A DNA stretch of 64,000 bases, taken from positions 16,968,734-17,032,733 of the forward strand of contig OY811971.1 of NCBI GenBank assembly GCA_963681505.1. Reading direction: 5' to 3'. The translations under genes and the position numbers were made by a program. The notes under the pieces were generated by a model that worked only from the letters and a program-made list of their open reading frames with translations, was not told the origin of the DNA and ran no database searches. This stretch comes from Eunapius fragilis. Lineage: Eukaryota > Porifera > Demospongiae > Spongillida > Spongillidae. Positions 44,101 through 53,056 of this stretch are shown here, one piece after another (the stretch's first letter is position 1; each line of letters starts with the position of its first letter).

Positions 44101-45903
44101 GCGCATCATCCACAGAAGTAGTAGAGATTATTTCTGTTCCTTTCCAACTCTTCGTACCCAATATACAAACTCAGGTGTGTTAAGACTGACTACACTTAAA
44201 ATTATTAAATGGCTGCCAAAGGAAGCGTTTATTCATAAATATTCATACACAGACGTTACCACTGATTAATAATGTCCAATACATTTTCGATTGATAACGC
44301 GTAATTAATATATAATGTTGTTTCTATGACAACGGTTACGCACGGTGAAATAATTGACTTAATGTTAGAATTGAAAACCCGGGTGATTAAAGAATAGTTT
44401 TTCGCATGTTTCTGCAGTTCTTCTACTTCTGGGATACCCATATTTAATCATTATACTAGGCTTTTTGATCATTATTTCGAAACGCTTCGAGCGCTTGCAG
44501 ACAAACATTAAAACTGCGAAAAATTAAGCACAAAATTCATCATTTTCGTTGTGCAACTTATGCAAACGATGTTAGATTTCGTTGTGCCCACCCACAATAG
44601 TTAGACCAGTATCAAATAAACTATACATAACTGTTTTTGTCCACAAACAACAATTTTAAATCACCCGGGTTTTGCGAAAACGTAAAGAAACGCCCCCATA
44701 TTTCGGAGCGCGATGCATTGAACTACTAAGGTTGCTATGACAACTATCAATTTAATTAATTTGCGGGATCATTGAACAAAGATTTGGTATAAAGAGAATA
44801 GCTTCAAGAAGTACCCAAACAGAAAAGCGGCATGTTGTAATGTTTGAATTCGCCGAAAATTCAAATTCCAAATACAGTGTAGCCAGTCTTAACATACCTG
44901 AGAAGGATGTTTTTGTCTGACATTTAAAGTTATAAATTGTGTGCTGTATATATGCTGTATATACGTCGTGGCAGCGAAAAGGGGCCTAGCGCATATTATA
45001 CAAATTTCCAGGAAGGAGCATCAAAGTGGACGCGTGCAATTAAATGTGCGCGTAATTGAAAATCCAGGCCACTGTAACTCCATGATGGACAAATTAATTT
45101 CTGGTGTGTAAGAAAGAAGATGTAGAGGGCATAAATGCCTCCTAGAATATAAAATAATTTGAAACTTGAAAAAGTATGCGCTAGGTCCCTTTTTGCTGCC
45201 TCAATCCCATATATATGTACAGGCGGTTAATTTGTTGAGTTTTTACTATTTATCTCTATCATATAAATGTACAAAGTGTGTGCATGCAATGATTTAGGCA
45301 CCCTCCTCCTTACATTGCATATAATTTTGTGGACTTGGTCTGTCTACTAAATGACTGGATCAACTTTATCAAGTATGCAAACAGAAAAAAAGAAGAACCT
45401 GTATTGTCCGCTTGAAATAAAGTCTAATGCATTCCAAATAAATACATAGTTCCATTAAGTTAATTCATTACAATGTATCACAATGTATTTACATATCATT
45501 TGCGTCTGTGTTCCCATACATTTGCATAGATTCATTTGGATTCTTCGTTTCGTCCAAGGAAGTACCACATGAGCTGTAGCTATCACATTGCAGACAGGCA
45601 GACAGATGTGTTAGTGTATGGAGGTAACAAGCAACGAAAAACAAAGTTTGAGAGAAATGTTGTGACCGACTTGTTAGTCATCAAATTTGGTGAGTGAGTA
45701 CAGTATATTAGATAGAGTTATAAAATGCATCTTCTTATGCCATAGGTTCTGTTAGAAGCTTAGAAGATCTGTGTCTTCTATATTTGAAAAATAACCCTGA
45801 ATTTTATAAAAGCCATGCAACTATGTTGTCACCAATGGTTTTGAGTAATCTACAAAATCCTACCATCAGCTGTGATTTTAGTGTTGTATACATGTGCATG
45901 TAA
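32117..45903 (+). CDS. Kelch-repeat beta-propeller protein, about 401 aa
   Basis: Seven exons join in consistent phase: 32117-32261, 32777-33097, 33155-33241, 33428-33588, 33644-33850, 45563-45689 and 45746-45903 (1206 nt including TAA). Five of the six introns are under 520 bp. Intron 5 is 11.7 kb and filled with retrotransposons. Kelch double-Gly strands appear at WGGLSQ (about 26), TGGMND (about 100), FGGVGN (about 147), IGGKQR (about 210) and YGGNKQ (about 325), with a degenerate VFWGEG (about 285), giving six blades. The C-terminus (SLEDLCLLYLKNNPEFYKSH) is a short helix. No BTB or F-box is present, so a propeller-only scaffold is inferred. The splice into exon 6 uses GGAAG/TAC, a weak acceptor chosen for phase; a small missed exon is possible. 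Confidence 0.75.
34039..34284 (-). mobile_element. MITE family copy 1 (TGGGATYGAGGCAG ends)
   Basis: The ends TGGGATCGAGTCAGCGAAAA and, inverted, TGAGATTGAGGCAGTAAAAG frame 246 bp. The inner motif CTCCATGATGGACAGGCTAAT is on the minus strand, opposite to copies 2 and 3. It forms the left boundary of the Gypsy remnant: the last eight codons and the stop of the Gypsy integrase frame are MITE sequence. Confidence 0.7.
34696..34839 (+). repeat. BEL/Pao 5' LTR
   Basis: 144 bp from TGTTGGATTGTTATTG to TGTTCGTACA. It is followed at once by TGGTCCTTCGAGAGCC, a plausible tRNA primer-binding site because it begins with TGG. Confidence 0.85.
34895..36800 (+). pseudogene. BEL/Pao gag and protease region
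   Basis: The first frame (34895-35188) is a coiled-coil gag start (KLEQQRQKLKTKYDDLRKLD) ending in a TAA. It resumes at about 35246 with the DUF1759 block KLTLKEFDGDETTRGTFWDSFESAI and continues to 35713. A knuckle-like C-x-x-C region and the protease motif VIFDTGSQRSYI (D-T-G) lie at about 36017-36475, then GILIGADHYW at 36650-36690. Several stops and frameshifts interrupt it. Confidence 0.75.
36966..38480 (+). pseudogene. BEL/Pao reverse transcriptase and RNase H region
   Basis: YLPHHGVIREDKLTTKLRVIYD and SLNDCLYTGPSF (37.1-37.3 kb), then VALVADIERAFLMISI (about 37.35 kb; first RT aspartate) and FGVSSSPFLVNATI belong to the Pao RT. A second part after stops has VLGIQW (37.86 kb) and the RNase H segment KTRVSPLEEHSIPRLELLGA (38.29-38.34 kb). 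The usual Y-V-D-D segment falls near the break at about 37600. Confidence 0.75.
38484..40341 (+). pseudogene. BEL/Pao integrase and DUF5641 region
   Basis: PGIDNPADLPSRGAKLSML (38.5 kb) is the end of the RNase H region. The integrase core at 39270-39815 shows CIGVDYAGLLY (first D), RKIVSDNSKTF (second D) and APLWGGFFERLVRSVKR (E), so all three catalytic acids survive. DUF5641 follows (GDIVLVHDEKHPRAFWKL, 40.05-40.24 kb). Stops separate the pieces. Confidence 0.8.
40426..40570 (+). repeat. BEL/Pao 3' LTR
   Basis: 145 bp, collinear with the 5' LTR but with scattered substitutions and small indels. The purine run ATGGGGGAG immediately before it is the polypurine tract. Confidence 0.85.
42773..43051 (-). 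pseudogene. Gypsy nucleocapsid zinc knuckle and protease fragment
   Basis: The longest well-preserved piece of the Gypsy gag-pol start. C-x2-C-x4-H-x4-C knuckle at residues 3-16, then an acidic linker, then the aspartic-protease strand VDTGTVVSL at about residues 79-87. It is followed on the same strand by VVQGHGPSLIGRDWL (42.6 kb), the protease-RT linker. Confidence 0.75.
44374..44673. mobile_element. Possible 300-bp MITE with AAAACCCGGGTGATT ends
   Basis: AAAACCCGGGTGATTAAA at 44374 is mirrored by TTTAAATCACCCGGGTTTT ending at 44673. The interior has a further CGCAGTTTTTAA-type weak inverted pair and no coding. No clear target duplication was seen. Confidence 0.45.
44962..45210 (+). mobile_element. 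MITE family copy 2
   Basis: Starts CGTGGCAGCGAAAAGGGGCC, contains CTCCATGATGGACAAATTAAT and ends CTTTTTGCTGCCTCAATCCCA followed by TA. Same orientation as copy 3. It lies in the long Kelch intron, to the right of the Gypsy remnant. Confidence 0.7.
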
Positions 45904-45918
45904 TTCATTGATTTAACC

Positions 45919-45924
45919 AATAAA
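45919..45924 (+). terminator. Polyadenylation signal AATAAA for the Kelch gene
   Basis: A canonical AATAAA lies 16 bp after the predicted Kelch stop codon, which supports placing the gene's end at 45903. Confidence 0.6.
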
Positions 45925-47324
45925 TTGATCATACTCTGTTCCACTTCACTGGGCAGGTCCTAGTTGCATATTATTTAAATAGACTTGGACGTCAGACGAT
46001 CCTGCTGATGCACAATTTTTGTCATGTGTGAATCATACATGTGGATAACTATACGGCTTTGTTTCACCTTTTGCATGTGTCAGCTTATAGCAAGCTGTGT
46101 TCAACTAGCACAAATGGACTACAGCTTGAAAAGAAAGGTGTGAGCATCTACACATTTATTACTGCTCCACTTCAGAAGCATCTATTATATTGGTCTCTAG
46201 GATAATGTGTTAACATGAGTGTAAGATGCTTTTAGAAACTGTTGAGGACCTAAGTTCTAAAACTGTTTGCCATGAACTGCTTGCATCCTAACATCCAAAT
46301 GTGGGGTGGCTGTTTTCTAATATAGCAGCCCTATTTGTCTTGATATTATTCCAAATCATACAACTTAGATCTGTGCTTCTACTCCTGTTTTCTGCACAGA
46401 AAGCTCTTTTTTTTTTAATAATAAATACAGGATGATTGTACAATAGTCAGTTAAGAAAAAGGAATTTAAAAAAAATCCAAACACTATAGCAATCATAAAA
46501 TATGCAAATGTACTTTTATTTCAAAACATAACCAATGTGCTTACATTAATACTTCATAGTTAAGGCATACATGAATACCATTCTCTGATCAATGGGCTCT
46601 ATGCTAGGCTGGCTGATCCACTAAGTTTTCCTTCATCAGAAATTGTGTGCATTAGGCCTATTGATGTACATTAAATCATTCAGACACTTGTAAATTATGA
46701 CTTTGTCATAGCTTGTTTTGGTAGAGAAGGATCCACCATCCTTACAGTTAATAGCCTAGCTCAGAGTTTATGGAGAGATTAACCTCGAGTCATTTTCATG
46801 AAAATTACAATGATGTCGTTGCACAGCACTTCCAGGCTGCTCCATGCAACACAGAATACAGCAATTCTAGATTTCAAATACAAATACGGTGCCATGTGTG
46901 TGTGTGTGTGTGTGTGTGTGACTTAAATATAAAAGCATTGTGTATACGATCGTGATCAAGCACTTTTATAGCCTCACCATAAGTCCAATTACCATGAGCT
47001 ATGACTACCTGTTCGTTTGCATCCCGTTCAACTCCACATCACAATACTATGACCTAGCAGGCTGAATAATGAATATTTATAAAAATACACGTTTTTTTTT
47101 TTTCGCTAGTCAGGCAGAGGACCTGAAGAATTTCAAGTACGCTTATTTGAAGGGACGCCCTTAGGGCTAACCTAAGGCATATGCTGCACCACATGTAGCT
47201 TTTGAAACTTCATGAGCATTTGGTCCTCTTTCCCTGACCTCTCTGAAGGAGCTAGGTCACAGGCTATTAGCCACAACTGGTGACATGTTCTAGCGCCTTT
47301 CAGTGGCTGTTCAATGGGGCAATG
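45925..47324. other. Intergenic with a short GT microsatellite
   Basis: No gene recognised. A (GT)n run lies at about 46893-46920 and a poly-T run near 47092-47102. Confidence 0.45.
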
Positions 47325-47592
47325 CAGCCTCTATCTTAGGAACCCCCATTTCCTCTCCATCAAGTGACTCTTAGTTTCTAGGGGTTTATAACTGTAAGTA
47401 TATTGTTGTTCTTACTATTACATTCATTGCCTTTACTGTTATTTATTATTATAACGTTACATGGAATACACAAAGTATTATTGAAATATAAATTAGAACA
47501 AGAATAACACCTATAGTTATAAACCCCTAGAAAAACAATCCCCTAAAGGTCACCAGATGGAGAGGAAATGAGTGTTCCTTAGATAGAGGCTG
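47325..47592. mobile_element. 268-bp foldback MITE
   Basis: CAGCCTCTATCTTAGGAAC...CATTTCCTCTCCATC and TTTCTAGGGGTTTATAACT on the left are mirrored on the right, which ends AGATAGAGGCTG. The arms are about 70-80 bp, and the loop is AT-rich. Confidence 0.7.
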
Positions 47593-47641
47593 AATAATTG
47601 ATATTATATATATATATATATATATAGTCCTCTTAGAATCT
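47593..47641. repeat. (AT)n microsatellite
   Basis: A short AT tract at about 47605-47626, between the foldback and the retroelement fragment. Confidence 0.85.
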
Positions 47642-48100
47642 TGCTGACGGGCCTGTTTGGGTCCTCAAGTTGAAGCAGGAAGTGGTTTGGGGCATGAAGG
47701 ACATAGAACACGGCTAGCAGACATCCTTATCCCTCATTGGGATTTGGGCAAACCAGCAGCTCTAGATCTGACTGTCACATCTACGCTAAATTCAAGTACA
47801 TTAATGGAAGCGGGTGTGACAAGTGGATCTGAAGCTCTGGCAGCTGAAGTACGCAAGCACAATGCTAATGACGCCAAGTGCTCAGAGCTAGGCTGGACAT
47901 GTATCCCCATAGCAGTGGAGACTTATGGGTGCTGGGGTGCAGAAGCCATGCAGACTTTATCACACCTTGCCTCTCACCTAGCCACCAGGGGAAATTGCTC
48001 CAAGTCCCATGCTACCAGTCTATTGTATGGCAGGCTTAGCCTGACTTTGATGCGAGCCAACGCATGGGCACTCCTGTCTCGAGCAGGATCATCTCCGTAG
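47642..48100 (+). pseudogene. Retroelement C-terminal endonuclease-like fragment, copy A
   Basis: About 148 open codons ending in TAG. It starts inside the family's GPQVEAGSGLG motif and runs through RLADILIPHWDLGKPAALDL, CSELGWTCIPIAVETYGCWG and LYGRLSLTLMRANAWALLSR. I recognise this as the extreme C-terminal domain of a reverse-transcriptase polyprotein common in sponges and cnidarians, which I associate with an endonuclease-like fold. No start codon or RT is present, so it is a 5'-truncated copy. The downstream sequence has (AAT)n. Confidence 0.65.
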
Positions 48101-48878
48101 AACTTATTGTATATTAGTCCTTTTATTTGTAATATATATGTGTAACAGGAATAATAATAATGTAGGTTGATTAGTTGTATTTGTATTAATACTGTTATGC
48201 TGCACAAATTCATACATATTACTTCATTTTACACTTAAAAATATAATATTATATTGATTTTTTTTTAAGTTGACCTACCTGTTCATTCTGACATGCTGTT
48301 GCTCTCTTTCCCAATTCCCAATTCATAGACCCTAGTAATGCCACCTTAGTGATGTCAATTCAATCACAGCCTCAATCTCAAAGAATGCATGACTACTCAA
48401 TCTCAAAGAAAACATGACTAGTTTAATGGGAAAGAGACTGCAACACATCTTCTCACATGATCCAATCCTCCTACTACGCTCTCAGGACCTTCTTCACAAG
48501 ATCACTGCATAATAAATTGGATTTACTTTGTATTTAATCAAATGTGTATGTAAATATTGTATATGTGACATTTCCTCTATAGTAAATGAAAGCGTTATAT
48601 TTACTGCGGTGTTGATGTCACTTATACCATATTTACTAACACATTTGCATCACATTCGATTAATTGTAAATACATTGTAAATCCAAATTTTTATGCAGTG
48701 GATCCTATCACCACATTTCCTTTCCACAGTCTTGCTTCACAAGGATACAGCTATCTCTATGTATCAGGATTAGAATAAATGCTATATATAATATCTGTTG
48801 TCATAGCTTTTTATCTTGGATCGCTAAAAATGTTGGAATTCATATCTGAGACAGAGTTTTCGGTTTTAAAACATTATA
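48101..48878. other. 3' tail of the retroelement fragment, then AT-rich spacer
   Basis: GGAATAATAATAATGTAGG at about 48149 is probably the retroelement 3' end. Nothing else is recognisable to 48878. Confidence 0.45.
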
Positions 48879-49111
48879 TGGGGTCGAGGCAGTGAAAAGG
48901 GACCTAGTGCATATTATAAAAATTTCCAGGAAGGAGCACAAAGTCCACACATGCAATAAAAATGAATGCGTAATTAAAAATTCAGGACCCTGTAACTCCA
49001 TGATGGACAGGCTAATTTCCAGTGCATAAGAAAGAAGTTGTAGAGGACATAGGTGTTTCTTTGAATATGAAATAATTTGAAAACTTGAAAAAATATCACA
49101 GCTCAACCCCA
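48879..49111 (+). mobile_element. MITE family copy 3 with TA duplication
   Basis: Ends TGGGGTCGAGGCAGTGAAAA and the inverse of TGGGGTTGAGC, flanked on both sides by TA (48877-48878 and 49112-49113). Inner motif CTCCATGATGGACAGGCTAAT. This copy defines the family's limits best. Confidence 0.75.
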
Positions 49112-50369
49112 TATCATAGTTCACAACTGAGTGTTTTGGCTTAGAACTCACAAAACAGTTCTACTTAATACGAGCTCAATTATATTCTATAGATAGCTGA
49201 TTATAGAAGCTTTGTATATGGCTTGTTTCAACTCTTACTTAATCCAGCTTGATTTGAGGTTTGGCTTGAATATAGATGGTTTTTGATACGAGTGCTGGTT
49301 AACACAATTTTGGCCAATTTAGTTCGACTTAAGAAATGAAAATTATGTCACATTATCCAGAAATCCCTATAGTATCTATGCAATTTTTTGGACGTTGGTT
49401 ACCTATACTAAATATTGCTGCAAAGGCAGAAAAGTAAAAAATTTAAGGAAATGTTTCAATATTAGGATTCCTTAGTAAATTTGTTAGATATACGTGACGT
49501 TAGTGAGGGTAGATCGCTGGTGAAGTGCAACGATTCATTGTCCAGCACCACGAGTTCTTTACCAATGCAGCGTGGTTTCCCGAACAGATCCTTCTCATCC
49601 CCTAATGATGTAATATCTAGTGGGGCAAGACCAATTCGAAGAGCTCGATATGATGGCTCTACTAGCGGAAGATGCATTGCCGTTTGCAATACCATCAAGG
49701 AAGCCCGCCGAATCCCCAAAGAGAAAGCAAATGTAAGGTGCTTGAGGAAATCATACACAAACCAAAGCGTTTCAGAACCTCTTCAGCATGGCCCGGCAAA
49801 TCAATTTGAAACCATTGATACCAACAAAAACATTGTTGTTTATTAACAAGCGTCGCTAGTTCTGAAAATGGTTTTGAAGGACCTTGGATGAAACATTTTT
49901 ATGCCAACCAGCATATGACTAACATTGATGGTGTGCCTGCTATGAATACCTGCATCACTAACTTGGATTTCTAGTCTCGGTCGGGGGTGGGGGGGGGCTA
50001 ATAATCTGTTTTGACAATTTGAACCCAAGCAAGGACATAAAGCTATGTGCTGCTTATACGAACCGTATTCAGGGATAATGACATAGTGCAACCAAATTGA
50101 GCTGCAGTACTCTTCTAGCAGAATAAACTAATCCTGCATTTCAACTACCCAACCGAATGCAATATTTGTAAATATATAAACGCCCTTTAATTTGAGCTAT
50201 GCATGATGAGTCATATAATAGACATCGTTTTATACGGCACTTACTAATAAGTATACTCTGTTAGAATGCAAGATATTTATAGGGAGCACTTATATGGATT
50301 ATCTGAATTTTATTTCATCTAGTACACATTGGTTTAGCATTATAGGATACGTAAAGTTAGCATTGCAAT

Positions 50370-50406
<37 letters not shown>

Positions 50407-51136
50407 AAAACTGAATTCATTGCACAGCAGGCATACAGGAACCCTGATAAATTAGCTAATTCTATGTACAGGTCACAAGAGTTGGGACAATTAGAGTTTA
50501 CTTTTGTGTCTGTGCTTTACACATACTGCATGCACAAACTATAACCCATGGTGTTTTAACGCTACTGCAATAGATCAGGCTGAAACATACCGATGAGTAG
50601 TTGATCCATGTATATCTAATATCTATGTTTGATCACCCAGTTGCCCTGATGATCTGCCGGTTGCATAATGGCATGATCTAATCGGACAGTTGAACAACCG
50701 ACCTTCCGATTGTTTAACTGGACAGGCACAACTATCCAGTTGAAGGAGAGCCTGCGTACTATGGTGTAACACGGCATGAACTTCCCAAACTACTCACACA
50801 TGAAATAATAACCATGCATCCTTATCAATGATCCTATACTATCAGTTTACAATTAAACGGCATTTATGCATAGCGCATGCATAGCTTATGCATGCATTCA
50901 TTGAATTTTTTTTTGGCCGTAATGTTTGGCCAATTGGGAAGTAATTGATATATGCCTTGGTGCCCCATTGTCACTGGGAGCAGAATTGATAGCCTGCAGT
51001 GCATGCATTATAAAACCATATGATTATTATTCCACTCATTCATGTTAGCATGAATAATATACAGTAGAAGCATGGGCCAAGTGTAATTTAATATCCAATA
51101 ATTGAACAAATGATATGTGGCAGAATAATCTGCAAC
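49112..51136. other. Intergenic, one ambiguous ORF pair and a CA microsatellite
   Basis: Two open frames overlap on opposite strands at 49462-49846 (121 codons plus, 98 codons minus). Neither resembles a known family, so I do not call a gene. A (CA)n run lies at 50371-50402, and GCATGCAT clusters at 50868-50900. Confidence 0.4.
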
Positions 51137-52144
51137 CTATGCATGACAATGAAAGTGAATAGTTCCTGTTACTTTGTGATCTTGGCATAAGACTGGCAGT
51201 TCCATTGTAATCTTTTGTTTGTCCATGTTTGTGCAAGCAGGTACAGCACAACAAGCCTTATCGTAGCACTCAGCACATGAGGAACACTGTATCATGGGAG
51301 TGCCATCATCAATCATGCGACAGACACAATAGATTGAGTAGGCTTCAATATTTGGAACACAGGATCTATATGTAGAAAAAGGTGTCATACTCTGTTTCAA
51401 AGCAGTGGATGAGATGTTTTTCTCATCTTAGCTTGGCCATAGATTATGTTGGCAGGGTCTTGAAGATGAACAATTGTTATGGCAAATGCCACGAAAAACA
51501 ACCCACAATCACTTTTCCCTTCCTGTGTTTGCACATCAATGTACTGTACTTCTGTTGAGAAGCAAGATGATTGTATGACATCAGCAATTAGTTTCTTTGT
51601 GTCCACTGTAAGCATCCATGAAAGCTATCATTTACCTTTATGGTAGATTGTTGGCAGTTCATAGTAGATACAGTTATCCAGTGTGACTCATGAATGTTCA
51701 GTACTTGAACAAAAACCCCATTTTGTATTTCTATCTGAAATATAGCTGCAAGTTCAGTAGATTGAACACCTCTGACAGAAGGGCTTCATGCTTTATTAAA
51801 TACTGTGATGCATTGATAATTTCATCATCCAACCAGTCATTTACAGAGTGCAATACTTTCTTATGCCATTTTGTCAGCACAATGCCACAACAGTTAAGCC
51901 AGACATTGTTCTGTGTAGAGGCTGTATCAGCTATAGCAGTATCGTTTGACTCACATTTTATGTTGATCCCATGTAGTGTTGCTTTCTCATTGTTGGTGCA
52001 GGTATGCCCATGCAGGATGGCACACTGGTGTGCAAGAGAAACCAGCTGTCTTGCATTTGCATGTTTTCTTGCTGTTACATCTATTTCTGCATTTACAATC
52101 TGAAGAGGTGGTAAAAATAACTGGCATAATAATTTGCATGTCAA
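51137..52144 (-). pseudogene. Ulp1-type protease plus PHD-like finger, transposon-associated, frameshifted
   Basis: Minus-strand pieces read in order. WLNCCGIVLTKWHKKVL...WLDDEIINASQYL (52.0-51.8 kb) is the Ulp1/C48 N-terminal part. HESHWITVST (51.69 kb) carries the catalytic His and the nearby VNDS the Asp. EGKSDCGLFFVAFA (51.5 kb) carries the catalytic Cys. YCVCRMIDDGTPMIQCSSC (51.3 kb) begins a PHD-like finger whose expected H in Y-H-x-x-C is D (YDKAC). C48 peptidases cleave SUMO-like modifiers; this Ulp1-PHD combination recurs in cnidarian and sponge mobile elements. At least one frameshift lies near 51612. Confidence 0.65.
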
Positions 52145-52255
52145 TGCACTTTAGATTATGTGTTTAAGCAAATATTATGTCAGTTGCCTGAAAAATTATA
52201 TGTGACATTTAATCTAAAATTCTTATTATGCTAGTGATGTGCATTATTAACAGGT

Positions 52256-52684
52256 CATAACCTTACTCCCGACCACAGCAACACACGTCCAGCAGACATC
52301 CTCATCCCTCACTGGTGCATGGGCAAGCCTGCGGCTCTGGACTTATCCGTCACTTCTCCGCTTAACCCACTTACCCTTCTGGAAGCGGGAGTGACGGCTG
52401 GTGCAGCAGCTAAGGCTACCGAGGAGAGAAAACTTAAAGCCAACACGGGCAAGTGTGCTGATTTGGGTTGGGTATGTGTCCCTGTTGTTGCGGAGTCCTA
52501 TGGGGCGTGGGGTTTGACGGCTAGGGATTTCTTTTCCAAACTTGGGTCCCGTTTGGCTACATCATTGGGAAAGTCAAAGTCAGTGGTCATCCATGAGCTG
52601 TACGGGAGGTTGAGCATGAATCTGGTCAGGGCCAATGCCACCGCGATCCTGTCCAGGTCCATACTACCTCCTGAACTTCAGTAG
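52256..52684 (+). pseudogene. Retroelement C-terminal endonuclease-like fragment, copy B
   Basis: Begins at NLTPDHSNTRPADILIPHW and runs to LVRANATAILSR and a TAG stop, all in one frame. It is collinear with copy A (about half of residues identical by eye), and its breakpoint is within about 15 codons of copy A's. A 3' tail with CAATAATAATAAC (about 52749) and an A-run follows. The Copia element inserted 167 bp downstream. Confidence 0.65.
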
Positions 52685-52851
52685 GCTAGCAACTTGTTTT
52701 TGTGCGTATCATGTGTCTGTGTGATGTATTTATGTGCTTGTACTGTATCAATAATAATAACAGTACATGTAAAAAAAAAAACAGGTAATAAAAAAAATTC
52801 TCTGTACAAGAAAATTGGTGGTTGAGGAATCAAAGGCAATGATGGTGTAAA

Positions 52852-53049
52852 TGTTGAAAAACCACTATATAACTCGTACGTGCTAATAACGAATGCTCTC
52901 TCAATAGAATACAAAAGGTCAGGTACAAAAACAACAATCACGTGCAGCAAAAGAAAGTTAGAAAAGGTTACATAATATTAGATAATGAATACAGGGAGTA
53001 AGTAGGAACTGTCGACAAAAGTGCATGTATGAAACACAGTTTTCTAACA
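52852..53049 (-). repeat. Copia 3' LTR
   Basis: Downstream LTR in element orientation. The minus-strand purine run AAGTGAGAAGGAG (53050-53062) immediately precedes it and overlaps the end of the polyprotein stop codon region; it is the likely polypurine tract. Confidence 0.9.
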
Positions 53050-53056
53050 CTCCTTC

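Noticed and set aside
49462..49846. Overlapping 121-codon plus and 98-codon minus ORFs
   Set aside because: Neither strand has a recognisable motif or splice context, and I cannot choose between them.
52678..52950. 90-codon minus ORF beginning MLHVIVVFVPDLLYS
   Set aside because: It starts in the Copia 3' LTR and is the same sequence as the upstream extension of the Copia frame in the other LTR.
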